Source: Toxotes chatareus (lineage: Eukaryota > Chordata > Actinopteri > Toxotidae). Taken from it: a stretch of 64,000 nucleotides of DNA. Each line of letters opens with the position of its first letter. The first letter of the stretch is position 1. This document shows, one piece after another, positions 14,994 to 26,231 of the stretch. Below the pieces are notes generated by a model. It saw only the letters and a list, made by a program, of their open reading frames with translations, had not been told where the DNA came from and did no database searches. The position numbers and the translations under genes were made by a program. Where the stretch lies: positions 26,554,511 to 26,618,510 of the forward strand of contig CM028887.1 in assembly GCA_016801885.1 (NCBI GenBank). Reading direction: 5' to 3'.

Positions 14994-15047
14994 AGGTCAT
15001 TGCCACCCTGCACTGAAAGTGTGGGTCTCTTGTTGGCTGACTTCCAC

Positions 15048-15080
15048 GCACGCACGCATGCACGCACACACACACACACA
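15048..15080. repeat. (GCAC)n and (AC)n simple repeat
   Basis: The short tetranucleotide run 'gcacgcacgcatgcacgcac' continues into a (AC)n dinucleotide tract. Confidence 0.85.
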
Positions 15081-16828
15081 CCAACACACAGATTTTGCTT
15101 CGGCACATTAGTTGTGTGTGTCTCACGCTGGCTGGTTGGTCATATTAAAAGCAGGCTCATTGGTGCTAAGCCAGCCGTAAAGACTAGTATGTGTATGCAC
15201 TGTTGTACTGGAGTCTGTGTGTGTAAAATCTTCCATGCCATGGGCTTGTACCGTGTTCTCAGCCCAGTGACTCAAGTGCACGAGGGAACATGGGAAGTGA
15301 TAGATAGCGTGGACGGACATGAACATACATTTTTATGTGCAAATGCACGTAGCAGAGAACACTTCAGCACATCTCCAGCATTTATCAGCTTTGACCTGTG
15401 CGCTCCAAGTTTGCTTTCAGCCTTTGTCGATGTCTGCCTCCCCCACCTCCTCTTTAATGTGAACGTCAGCCACACCATGGTGGTGCCTCTATCCTTGACT
15501 GTAGAGCTTATTTTAGTAAGAATAATTCTTCCTTTTGACTGTGAAGAAAATCCACCTTGCACACATAATATTACATCAATTTTGAGTGGAAATTAAATAG
15601 ATATAAAAAAAAGACACAAGTTTCAAAAGTCTGTTATTATTTCACATTTTTCGCAGTAATATTTTTATTTCATGTCAAGTTTTATTTTCTAATGTCACTT
15701 TTCATGACGCATTTTATTTCATTATGTCACTTTTCCTGACAGTGGTGTTGTCCCTGCCCTCTCCCCTATCAGCCAATCACATGCCGCCTGCCACTCACTA
15801 ACATTTATTGCAGAAGTGAAAAGGCACAAATGCAGAGATTGATTGTGGAATTTTAAGAATTGATAAACAAATAAAAATTGTGATTAATCCAGCCATACTG
15901 CTTTACTTCCTAATACCATATTAAGGCCGACACGGTGAGTCGTACCTGATATCTAACTGGAAGGGTCACGTCAGTCAACCCTCCTTTGACACTGAACTGA
16001 ATTCACGTTTGATGCTGGCCAGCTGTGGAAGTTCATTTTGTAATACCAATGTATAAATGTCATTTAATCAACTGCTCATAAGAAGAGAGTTTGAGAAAAG
16101 GAAAAACAAAAACAGCAAAAAGAGGAAGAGTGGAATAGAAATCACGCATATGTGGACAGAGCTTGTGTCTATACAGACAGAGAGGTGCAGCTGAAACTTA
16201 CATTTTTGCTAATTAGCTGAAGTACCTTTGTAATTCTATGGTTTGTTCATAAAGTTGTTGAATTCGTTCAGATCCATGTTTGGCTTTCCTCTCATCATTT
16301 TTTTTAATTTTAGCTGTAGCCTTTGTTCTTGTCAGCATCTCTTACAAAGCATTCAGCATCTTCCTCTAGGTGGGAAATAGTTGGTGCTGCAGAAGCTGGC
16401 TGCCTCCCTTAAATCTGGTGATAGTGTGACAGCGACAAACTCTGGTGGGCTGGGAGCTGACTGCAGGGAATAACTTCTTTAATAGAGTCCTCAGGAGAGG
16501 GGCACGCACTAAACCTGCTCACCAATCATGGGACAGACCAGTTTCCAGACAGGCTGTGGCTGACAGACGGAGCTACAGGAAGGGTGTGTTGGGTAACCTG
16601 TCTCTTGTGTAAGCTCCCTAGTTTATTGGCAACTGAAGCTGAATTATCAGGGTGATATTTTGTGTAGGAAAATGGATGTCAATGCCTTGTGGGAGTTCCA
16701 GATGGCAGAGGGAGGAAGGTCAGTTACAGCCTGACCACGGCGTGGGGGGGGGCTCACGTTGACCTGCACTCAGAGAATTGCGTGGACTCAGCAGAGGTTA
16801 GAGCCTCCCCAGTGACAGTGACATGTTT

Positions 16829-17592
16829 GTCCCTGTTCAGACCTGGCATTAACATGCATCTCAGATGATTCCATTGCAAGTGGACAGCTCTAAGTGTGAA
16901 TCCACCCCAGACACAGTGAGGATGCATTTGAGATCTGAACACTCCGACCACATTCAGAGGGCCGCATATGATTATATTCTTTTAGTAGTATGAACACAAA
17001 TGTGTCTTGGGCCTTTGTGCAAGCAGATATATGTACTCATCCATTAAAAAAAAAAAAAAAAAATACAAGTCGTACAAATTGTGTAGCCTGGCTTTTTCAC
17101 TACGTCAGCTCATGCATTGAGTAACATGTAGGAAATTTCACCTTATAAGTTGCCAGTAGCTGTTAGTAGTAGTGAGCGGGACAGTGAATTTAATTTTCTA
17201 CCTTACTCTCATTAACTAGTAGAGAAGATGAAAAGGCAGCAAAATGTCCTTTCATTCATCCTTCACTCTTCCGATGGCTTCTTTATTTGTGATGTATTTG
17301 CACAGAAACATTTGTTGCCTCTGAGTGGATGTGTCCAGAACAGCATCATTTACTCAGCACAAGACAGTAAATTAAATCATTCGAAACGCAAACTACTTGT
17401 GTTCATTCATTTGGTCTTTGCAGATGTCTTTATTTGCATATAGAGCGGGAAAGTGAAATCCGATCACAAGTGGTCACTGGAGACGCGTGTGGAGACGCAT
17501 TTTGATGGCAGGTGTGAACTGACGTGCTTAGAGCTGTCCACTTGTGATGGGATCACCTGAGACGCATGTTAATGCCGGGTCTGAACAGGGCC
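16829..17592. mobile_element. non-autonomous DNA element with long inverted terminal repeats, long copy
   Basis: The left end reads CCCTGTTCAGACCTGGCATT and the right end is its near reverse complement. Similarity continues inward for at least 60 bp through 'aagtggacagctctaa'. The interior holds an A run near 17045 and no transposase-like frame, so the element would depend on a transposase supplied in trans. A 272-bp relative lies at 26347-26618. I could not define a convincing target-site duplication, so the superfamily is left open. Confidence 0.7.
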
Positions 17593-19352
17593 TTTGAGAC
17601 CCTGGCACTAGACTCTTGCTGTTTGTATCTTGTTTGCAAAGTTACTATCAGTGATGCAAGTTAAGGGAATTTAGCAGTGGTAGAGCAGTTTAGAAGGTAG
17701 CTGGAAGCTGCTATAGCTTCATATGGATGCTTGGCTGTGCTTTTGTGTTGTGAGATTAAGCATTACAGTGTCAAATGTTAATGGATTAGTTAAAACCATT
17801 TCTAGGCTTACCTTTTTCTTTGAGGCCTTAGTTCTGCCTCCAGTAGTGCTTGGCACTGTCCAAGTCTGCAAACATGCATTTCAAACTCGATTGAATTCAT
17901 TACTGAAAGCAAAAATTGGTTATACACATCACATCAGCATAATTTACAGAAAGTAAACCTTTTCCTCCCACGCTTTCCCAAAATTAAATACCTGTTTCCA
18001 GCACGTCTGGAATTTAGATTCATACCCTTTTTACTCTAGGCCCTGTTTAAATCACACTGAAAGCAGTGAGTCTTGGATGCGCAGACTGTGCATCTCCAAA
18101 CCTACCTGCTGTTTTGGTTCATGTAGGTGTAGCCTTGCAAAGTGCAGTTCATGTTGTTGTGAGTGGTGTGTGGTGCACATCGTCACAACGTGAACACACA
18201 GCACACAACACCTCGTATTTATATAGATTTTTTGAAACAGTTAATTAGTACAGTGGTAATGGACATTAATAAATAAATAGTTTGGTGAAGCTGTTCTTAT
18301 GCTTTTTCAGTTTTAGTTCTACTCTCTCTGTCTCTGGTTGTCAGTTGTCACATCGTATAATAAAATGTGATACAGCAGCATTTGCATTGTAATGTATTTC
18401 AATAAAACATGAAACAGGGTCATGACGCACAGGAACAATGAGCCCTGCTAATCTGTGTGGGGTGGGGTTGGTTTCAAAAAGTCAAACTCAAATGAATTCC
18501 AGCTAGCACATATTTCATTCTGTATGTTTAGTATATGGGTCAAAGAGTGTGTCTTTGTCTTTCCGTATATTCTGTATATTTTTCTGTATGGTATCATCCA
18601 GCAGAGCTATGTGTCTTGATTGTGTATGACTTGGAGTTTTAGATTTTGCATCGTGGCTCCAGTTGTGTGATTATTCCTCTGATGGGCTGCATATTTTTGT
18701 ATATACATTTTTCCATCGTAACAATGGTGGCCGTTTCACAAACTTCTGCCAAGGCATGTCAGAAAAGTCAGGCAAGGTTGTTTAGTTGATGTTCCTCCAC
18801 TTGTTTCTGGTGCCTCCACTGCCTCAGTTGGGTGGCAAGCCTGCAGAGGGGTCCTCAGCTATGTTGTTGTTGCTGAGTATGGCAGCTCCTTTTTACAAAG
18901 ATGGCAAACAGCTAACTTTGCCATCTACAAAGTAGAACCCAAAAATACTGCCACACACTGTTCTTCCTCAGATGCATTGGAGCGGTGCTTATATGATCCA
19001 CACGGCTTTGCTCGCTCAGCTCGCTCAGCGCTGCTCTTCTCGCCTGTGCGCTGTGTGTGCAACACACCAAACTACCACTCAGACCAAACAAAAAAATAGG
19101 GTCAGAGGGCTGCATGTGCTGGTGTCGTGACTGGTATTGTTTTCATCTTTTGTGCGTGTGTGTGTGTCATCATGGTAAAACAAGGTCCTTGAGACACCCA
19201 CTGTATCTGGAACTGCCACAGAGGTGGTTTTGCAGGAGTTTACATGTCTGTCTGTCTGTCTGTGGACGCATTCTGTCTGTTCTGCCACGATAGTGTCACA
19301 GCTGTAGGTGTTTAGCGATCAAAACAGGTGTGGTCCAACCCATGAATACTGA
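17593..19352. other. no gene recognised
   Basis: A+T-rich sequence with a short perfect hairpin at 18900-18925 (arms GATGGCAAA/TTTGCCATC, 8-nt loop) and a CTCGCTCAG duplication near 19012-19030. Nothing else was recognised. Confidence 0.45.
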
Positions 19353-19470
19353 CTACTCATGTAATAATGTAACAATAACTGCTGGAGTACTCATGTAATG
19401 ACATAGTAATGACTGCGCAGTACACATGCAATACTGTAGTAATGACTGCTGAGTACTCCTGTGTCTGAAT
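19353..19470. repeat. 33-bp minisatellite, about 3.5 copies
   Basis: Units beginning 'agtac(t/a)catg' start at 19386, 19419 and 19452, exactly 33 bp apart, with a more diverged first unit at about 19353. Each unit also contains 'agtaatgactg'. Confidence 0.85.
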
Positions 19471-21201
19471 GTCAACCTAATTACAGGTGTAGCTGTTGGT
19501 GTGATCCCGTTGCAAGATGGTTTCCTGTAAAGCTTTGCAACTGTCTGAGTTGAAACTCAAAACAGAGCAATGCTGAGAGGTGCAAATGATAATATGAACA
19601 GAGAAATATGGTAGGCTTTGCAGAGCTGCAGTAAAGTTAGGCTCAGTGAAAACCAGGAGGCCCCCTGAAAAACCTGGAGGGCTGGCTGGAATGAATGAAT
19701 GATATGAGGACCTTCCACTTCCTTTTTGACTTCACTCTGGACTGGGATGGATTTCTTAGAATAACTCCGAGGTGTCTATGGGGGTGCAAAAGTGAGGGAT
19801 ATGTTTGAATATGTTCTATGCGCATTTGTGGCTCAAATGATACTGTAAATACTTCTGTTCACATGCTTCTCTCTGTCGCTGTCACGCACTGAATCACAGA
19901 TCAACTGTTTGTGTGTACCTGAACTATTTTCATGGGCTTCATACCAATGAGTATCCTGTGTTGCTTGTGTTAGGTTATTTCTTTGACCTGTGCTCAGTGA
20001 ACAACAGGTACATTTTAGGCCAAGCAAACAGACCCAGTCAGGGTTTTGTCTGTAACAATCAAGCTGCATGGTGAAAATCTGATTATGTCAAATCTTACTG
20101 GGACATGCAGTTGTGTCACGGACCTGCTCAGTCCTCCTCAGACAGCACTGAATGCAAACAGCATGATGTGCAGTTTAATAGCATTTTTATGGCTTTACCA
20201 AGTGGTGGTCACATGAACAGGTTCCATTTAAAAACTTAACAACCCTCCATGTAGATGATAGACTGGGCAGTTTAATGTTATTCCTTAAAGCAATGAACAC
20301 AAAGCGCTGCACATTTTCTTTGCCCCTGAGGACTTTTCCTTTTTTTTTTTTTTTTTTTTTTTTATTGACAAGACAGGTAGGGAAGGAGGGAGAAGAGGTC
20401 TGGGTTAGGAGAGCCAGTGCTGACGCTTAGGGGCTCCAGAGTGTCGGGCCAATGAGGGAGAGAAGGGAGAGGTCCCCCAGGGACCATAGCTGAGCAATGA
20501 AACAGGAAAGACAAGGGGATAAAGAGAGAGTGGAGGTCCTCTGGTGGTCTGTTGAGGAGAGGGTAAGTCCTCTCCACCTACAAAAATCAGTTTACAAGAT
20601 AATAAGCTGAAACCAGATGACACTTCCTGCATTTTAAGGCATCTTTAAATGTCCGTCACCTACAATGCTGGTCAGATATCACTAAAATGCCGAGTAATCA
20701 CAAATCATGTTCATTTAATCCATTTTTATTTGTTTTTAACCAAAGCCCACAAAGACTGGAGCCAATTAATTTGAAAAAAAAAAAAAACCCCCCCACAAAT
20801 GTTTGTCTAATTAAATTGTAATGTAAAGTCCACATTAAAGAACCAACTGCAACAAAAGGCAGTCAACCCTATATCACTGAGATTCGGTTATGTTATTTTT
20901 ATTATGTTTTGTGGGACCAGATCCATTTTTAATGTGAAACATTTGTCTTGCACAAATGTGCGGAGAGATGGTCTGATGAGTGGCAGCAATTTCTGAGCCA
21001 CTGCACCTTGTGTGGTTGGTAGTACGGCTCTTCCTGTGCCGCCTAACCTCTGCTTTTGACACAAGCCAGGCCAACACTGAAGAAGCTGCGGTGTTCATAG
21101 GTTAATCTAGAACCTTCGTGCAGTTACCTTTAATTAAAAATCACAGGTGTGATCAAATTTTGTTGCCCAGCTGGACTCACTTTTGTTCTATTTTGGGTCA
21201 G
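19471..21201. other. no gene recognised; T run and GA-rich patch
   Basis: A run of about 25 T lies at about 20339-20363, followed by a GA-rich patch to about 20570. Minus-strand frames here are proline/leucine-rich because of that composition. No element was identified. Confidence 0.4.
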
Positions 21202-21346
21202 TAGCTGTCCATTTTTGGACCACTGCTTCCAAGAACAGTGATGCCTTCCCTGAGCTGGTGTGGATTCCACAGATGGACGCTTCTGTCGTGCTCACACTGC
21301 TGCTGACGGCTCATGTCTCACAGCTCTCCTCTGGTGTGAATTTTAG
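21202..21346 (+). other. candidate 145-bp exon with a signal-peptide-like start
   Basis: The segment follows an AG at 21200-21201 and ends in TTTTAG|GTATGG. The ATG at 21273 reads MDASVVLTLLLTAHVSQLSS and continues to the donor. This has a short N-terminus, a hydrophobic core and a small-residue end, like a secretory signal peptide. The polypyrimidine tract is weak, and the donor is fair. It could be the start exon of a secreted or membrane protein, or chance. Confidence 0.2.
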
Positions 21347-23676
21347 GTATGGGTTACATTATTCTGATTAATGGATTTCTGTGGTTCAGCTGTGATTTTG
21401 TATGGAGCCACAGGTGAAACCTGAAGATTAACGTGTGACAGCAGTCAACATATGAAACACAGTCTGCTTCAGTAGAGCAGGTCCTGTATGAGAAGGGTAC
21501 AGTTGTCTCCTACTTACTTATTGCTTCTTCCCAGAGTCAGGAATCCTTTTAAACCTGTCACATTCCAATTCCCTCTGTAGCAAACAGCTCAGACAGGTGT
21601 CCAACAACGGCTCTGTTTCGTGGAAGACTGTATGGTCCATGCAGTTATACATTTAAGGCTGTACATGGCATGGAGATAGATGACAGACACTAGTAGGTTA
21701 CGCCCATAACAAGTCACCATAATGTCTGCTGGACCATTGTGGTGTTACAGAGATTTGTCCTTTGCCCGTTTAATGTTTTGCTTTGCTGCTACTTATTTAT
21801 TTAAAATTTAAAAAAAGTGTCTTCAAAGGCTCAGCCTTAGTTATTTCAAAGTCACTGCCTCAGTTTAGTAGATTTATTGTTTGAAGTAATTACACATAAT
21901 CATTACCTTGATCGCAACTGCTTTAAAGTGTTTGAATTCATGTCTTTATTCTGTTTTCAGGTTCAGAAAACAGAACAAAGACACATGTCAGCATGTTGAT
22001 GTTGATGTGACCACAGCCATCTTCTGTCGTTTGATCTTTTTGAGCTCATCTACACGCCTGTGAAGCTTCGTCACTGTATCTTTCACGATTGTGAGATCGC
22101 AGATAGAAAATCTGACAGAGTCGTCCCCTCTATGGCAAGCGTCTCCAGGACCACATTGTGCCATGATGACACACACACACTCACTAGGTGAAAACATCGT
22201 GTCTGGCAGTCGTGAACGATGACGGTGATTCTGCTTGTTCAGAGGGTGACGGGATCAAAATGACTTTGACTTTATGGTTTGCTTTGTTTTTGTGTGCAAA
22301 ACAAAATAGTAGTATCATGACATGATGCCGTGACGTGGCTGGAGGCAGCAGTATCCTATAAACATTCAGCACAAGTATGTGTTAGCTGCAGGGACCCACG
22401 GAGAAAGTTGTTGTCTTGACTCAGTGTTCATTTCAGATTTCTGACATATTTTATTACTTTTGTATTCTTGCTTTTAATTCTGCTCATCCCAGAATGTAAA
22501 GTCAGTCTTCTTATACATTTGATGGTTAGATTAACAAAAAAGAAAAAAAAATCTTCCAAGGGGGCTTAGCTTATTCCTAAAACGCGTGTAAATATAGAGG
22601 TAGTGCTAGCTTTTGTTTTCATTTTTATAGTCACTGATATGTTGATACTTAATTTTTGCTCCTTTGTGAATCAGCCTTTATCCTGTCATCCTGTGTTCTC
22701 CTTTTAATTATTTCACTCAAGATTAATTCGCTTTTCTGTATTATTGGTATTGGTATTATAATTATTTTTTTTAAGACTGTCTCTAAAATTAAGTATTTCT
22801 CTTTTGTTCATAGTGCATATTATTGTCAGAGCTGATTCTCTTTCATCAGGCTGTCGTTGCTCTGAAATTAGCATTCTTCAAAAGCTGTAGAAAACAGTGG
22901 AATAGAGCTTTATCTCTGATGCGGCTGGGCATGTGTATGCGTTTGGCAGGAAGGGCTGGCGAAAATATTGCTGGTTGTCTGTGGAATACTGAATTAATAC
23001 TGGAAATTTACAACATTGTTTTTGTTATCCTCAATGCAAAGGCATAGTGAGTTTTTGAGGACAGTATAGTAAATAATTAATAAATATGTCTTGTTTTGTT
23101 AGTATGTTACTGTTAAAATAAAATGATCAAATTTTGCCTAAAGTTTGTCCATTTACAAAAAAAAAAAAAAAAAACCACACACTATATCTATTCACACACA
23201 CAAACACATAGTGTATATAAAGTATAGCCCAGCTGATACAGGACTTTCAAGGCCAATACAGACATTGATATTTGAAAGTTTAAAAAAAATCTTATGTCTG
23301 ATCTGATCTTTGCTTCTTGGTTTGCTGGTTATGTTTGACTAATCAGCATTTTTTGAAATCTGTCTGTCTTTGGTATGGACCAGCCCACTGTTCCAAGTGG
23401 TCTAAGTCCACTTCCAAGTGGACCTCGGCACAATTTATTTGTGGCGTGAAACCAAAGTGTGCTATGAAGTAAATTATTCCGAAACTCTCTTCTTTTTGTT
23501 ACAGAATTTTGAGGAACAAGAATAAAAGTTTTAAAAAAGGCTTCAAACTTACTGTTTCTGTGAGTATGTTCACACAGAGAGGGTAGAAAGTATCTCTCTT
23601 TTCTACAGTAACTCATACCTGGTTACAAACAAGTATCTGAAAGTCGTCAACTCTGTGTCTCAGGGCTAGACACAAA
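21347..23676. other. no gene recognised
   Basis: A+T-rich sequence with an A run at about 23158-23174 and a small (CA)n patch near 23197. No transposon or RNA gene was recognised. Confidence 0.45.
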
Positions 23677-23681
23677 GAGGT
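23677..23681. repeat. target-site duplication GAGGT (left)
   Basis: It is identical to 26232-26236 on the other side of the LTR element. Five bases is the usual duplication length for Ty3/gypsy-type integrases. Confidence 0.85.
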
Positions 23682-24079
23682 TGTCAAGACTTTGGGAGGC
23701 AAGGACTAGGACCCAAATGCAAGACCCCACAGATGTGGTTCAAACTAATAATTATTTATTTAAACAAAGTAACAAACAGAAAATCACTCTCGGAGGAGGA
23801 GGAAGACAAACTAACTGGACAAAGTAACAAACAAAAGATCACCCATAAAGGGGAAAAAGGCACTAAACAAAGTTACAAAACGTGAACACAAAATCACTCT
23901 TAAAGAGGAGAACAAGAAACAAAACCTAACAAGAAGCAAAGTGACAAATTAATACAAAACCTGACTGGGGATACCATGACGAGAGGCAAGACGAGGAACG
24001 AGACGTGGCAAAGGCAAAGGACAAAAGCATGGGACTAAACGTGAGACAAAAACGAACTGACACTGGACAAGGGGAAACG
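23682..24079 (-). repeat. 3' LTR of the element, missing U3
   Basis: This copy matches 25606-26003 base for base as far as I can read. It then stops 18 bp upstream of the predicted transcription start and abuts the minisatellite-bearing frame. The missing 228 bp correspond to U3, including the TATA box. The AATAAA signal is kept. Confidence 0.88.
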
Positions 24080-25589
24080 AGCAGGAATCGGTCGTGCCGT
24101 CGGCCGGACCGCCGTCTGCAGACATGAGACAGATGTCGACCGGGCCGCCGACAGGAAGCGTGGAGCAGGAGTCGGCCGGACCGCCGGCGTCGAGGAGCAG
24201 AAGTCGGCCGGGCTGCTGACAGCACCGCTGACTGGAGGCGAGGGATAGGAGTCGGCCGGACCTCCGTCCGCAGACGTGAAACAGGTGTCAGCTGGGCCGC
24301 CGCCTGAAGACGAGGGACTGATGGCGGCCGGACCGCTGACGGGAGACGTGGAACTGATGTCGGCCAGACCGCCGACAGGTGACGGGAAACAGGTGTGAGC
24401 CGGGCCGCTGCCTGGAGACGAGGGACTGATGTCGGCCGGACCGCCGACAGGTGACGGGAAACAGGTGTCAGCCGGGCCGCTGCCTGGAGACGAGGGACTG
24501 ATGTCGGCCGAACCGCTGACGGGAGACGAGGAACTCTTGTCGGCCGGACCGCCGAGAGAAGACGGGAAACAGGTGTCAGCCGGACCGCCGCCTGAAGACG
24601 AGGGACTGATGGTGGCCGGACCGCTGACGGGAGACGTGGAACTGATGTCGGCCAGACCGCCGACAGGAGACGGGAAACAGGTGTCAGCTGGACCGCCACC
24701 TGAAGACGAGGGACTGATGGCGGCCGGACCGCTGACGGGACACGGGAAACAGGTGTCAGCCGGACCGCCGCCTGGAGACAAGGGACTGATGGCGGCCGGA
24801 CCGCTGACGGGACACGGGAAACAGGTGTCAGCCGGACCGCCGCCTGGAGACAAGGGGACTGATGGCGGCCGGACCGCTGACGGGACACGGGAAACAGGTG
24901 TCAGCCGGACCGCCGCCTGGAGACAAGGGACTGATGGCGGCCGGACCGCTGACGGGACACGGGAAACAGGTGTCAGCCGGACCGCCGCCTGGAGACAAGG
25001 GACTGATGGCGGCCGGACCGCTGACGGGACACGGGAAACAGGTGTCAGCCGGACCGCTGACGGGACACGGGAAACAGGTGTCAGCCGGACCGCCGCCTGG
25101 AGACAAGGGACTGATGGCGGCCGGACCGCTGACGGGACACGGGAAACAGGTGTCAGCCGGACCGCCGCCTGGAGACGTGGCCGGGATCCCCGATGCAGGG
25201 ACAGGGGAGACTGGCTGGAGGCTAGCCGGCCCGAGGCTAGCTGACTGGGAGGCGTTTACATTACCCCCAAGACACTTGAAAAGTTCCTTAGCAAAACCCT
25301 GGGTGTCGACCAGAGCTGGATCTGATAGGGACACCCCCATCGGTTCAGCTAGCTCTGGAAACAACTCCACCAACCAGAGTTTTTCTAAAACCAGCTGTCG
25401 GAGCAATTTCCAGGCCAAATTCCTCGCCCAGTTGCTTGTGGGTGGCCGCTGGAACTCAAGCACAAAATCCAGATAATGGGAGACATTCAAAAGCTCTCCA
25501 CTGATCTCTTTCATGTCTGCAAGGTCTTGGGACATGGATAAGAGCTTGAGCTTCAAGTCAGCCACAGAAATGGGGTTTGCTGGGTCCAT
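24035..25589 (-). pseudogene. gag-position ORF of the LTR element, frameshifted
   Basis: The ATG at 25589-25587 opens a frame of about 254 codons. The first 130 or so residues form a non-repetitive acidic/leucine-rich domain (it begins MDPANPISVADLKLKLLSMS and contains RPPTSNWARNLAWKLLRQLV). The rest is Pro/Gly/Ala-rich 24-residue repeats. At about 24854-24857 a run of four G replaces the three G of sister repeats. This shifts the frame and brings a stop at about 24828. The original frame continues past the shift to a stop near 24035. MDPA-type starts are seen in sushi-like Gag proteins, but I see no capsid motif and no CCHC zinc knuckle. It may be an atypical Gag or an acquired host-like sequence. 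Confidence 0.55.
24090..25180. repeat. 72-bp minisatellite inside the element ORF
   Basis: Near-identical 72-bp units (each containing 'gacgggacacgggaaacagg' and 'agccggaccgccgcctggag') run through about 24720-25170. More diverged units continue to about 24090. Each unit encodes 24 residues made of two related halves (PVSGPAAISPLS and PGGGPADTCFPC), so the basic unit is 36 bp. A single 36-bp half is duplicated near 25045-25085. Because the period is a multiple of three, several frames stay open on both strands. The plus-strand frame over this array is not a gene. Confidence 0.92.
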
Positions 25590-25593
25590 ACTG

Positions 25594-25604
25594 GTCAGTT
25601 CGTT
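25594..25604 (-). other. predicted self-priming primer-binding site
   Basis: One base after the 5' LTR (minus strand) comes AACGAACTGAC. It is the exact reverse complement of GTCAGTTCGTT at 25985-25975, the predicted 5' end of the element's RNA. The site does not look like the usual tRNA-complementary site beginning TGG. In fission-yeast Tf1 the first 11 nt of the RNA fold back on the primer site and prime reverse transcription. Vertebrate sushi-type elements belong to the same group. The function here is inferred. Confidence 0.65.
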
Positions 25605-25605
25605 C

Positions 25606-26231
25606 TGTCAAGACTTTGGGAGGCAAGGACTAGGACCCAAATGCAAGACCCCACAGATGTGGTTCAAACTAATAATTATTTATTTAAACAAAGTAACAAA
25701 CAGAAAATCACTCTCGGAGGAGGAGGAAGACAAACTAACTGGACAAAGTAACAAACAAAAGATCACCCATAAAGGGGAAAAAGGCACTAAACAAAGTTAC
25801 AAAACGTGAACACAAAATCACTCTTAAAGAGGAGAACAAGAAACAAAACCTAACAAGAAGCAAAGTGACAAATTAATACAAAACCTGACTGGGGATACCA
25901 TGACGAGAGGCAAGACGAGGAACGAGACGTGGCAAAGGCAAAGGACAAAAGCATGGGACTAAACGTGAGACAAAAACGAACTGACACTGGACAAGGGGAA
26001 ACGCAGACTATATATACACAACAGGTAAGGGGAAACAGGTGAAACCAATTAGGGCGGGGCAGACAATCACAAAAGGAGGGAAACAAGACAAAGACAGGAA
26101 GTAAAAGAAGACCAGATACACAAGGGAAGTGAATTCAAAATAAAACAGGAACCCCCAAGACAATATACTTTCCAAAATAAAAGTCCACAAAAGAGTTCCA
26201 AAACTAGCCCCCTTAGGGGCTAGTCATGACA
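25606..26231 (-). repeat. 5' LTR of the element (complete)
   Basis: On the minus strand the LTR opens TGTCATGAC and closes GTCTTGACA. It carries TATATATA at 26016-26009, a predicted RNA start near 25985 (about 31 nt from the first T of the TATA box) and AATAAA at 25684-25679. This is the U3-R-U5 order expected of an LTR. R and U5 (25606-26003) are repeated in the other LTR. Confidence 0.88.
26009..26016 (-). promoter_or_regulatory. LTR TATA box
   Basis: TATATATA lies in U3 of the 5' LTR on the minus strand. The distance to the start of the self-complementary 11-mer at 25985 is about 31 nt, a normal TATA-to-start spacing. Confidence 0.7.

Larger units (their letters stand above)
14291..16828. 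other. no gene recognised; one long open stretch
   Basis: The region holds a perfect hairpin (14966-14993), a (GCAC)n/(AC)n patch (15048-15080) and an open frame of about 710 bp on the plus strand (14883-15596) that crosses the patch. The peptide has no recognised domain, has no ATG near its beginning and is cysteine/histidine-biased by the repeat. I treat it as non-coding. Confidence 0.4.
23682..26231 (-). mobile_element. defective Tf1/sushi-type LTR retrotransposon
   Basis: The element is flanked by GAGGT on both sides (23677-23681 and 26232-26236), a 5-bp target duplication. It begins TGTCAAGAC and ends GTCATGACA. Read on the minus strand it has a 626-bp 5' LTR, a reading frame starting 17 bp after the LTR, and a 398-bp truncated 3' LTR. 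The 398 bases shared by the LTRs appear identical, so insertion was recent. I see no protease, reverse transcriptase, RNase H or integrase motif, so movement must have relied on enzymes from another copy. The 3' LTR lacks U3 whereas the 5' LTR has it. Because the 5' U3 is copied from a 3' LTR, the loss most likely happened after integration. Confidence 0.88.

Noticed and set aside
24429..25476. Long plus-strand open frames over the 72-bp array
   Set aside because: The period is a multiple of three, so several frames stay open on both strands. The element's LTR, TATA and ATG order places the coding strand on minus.
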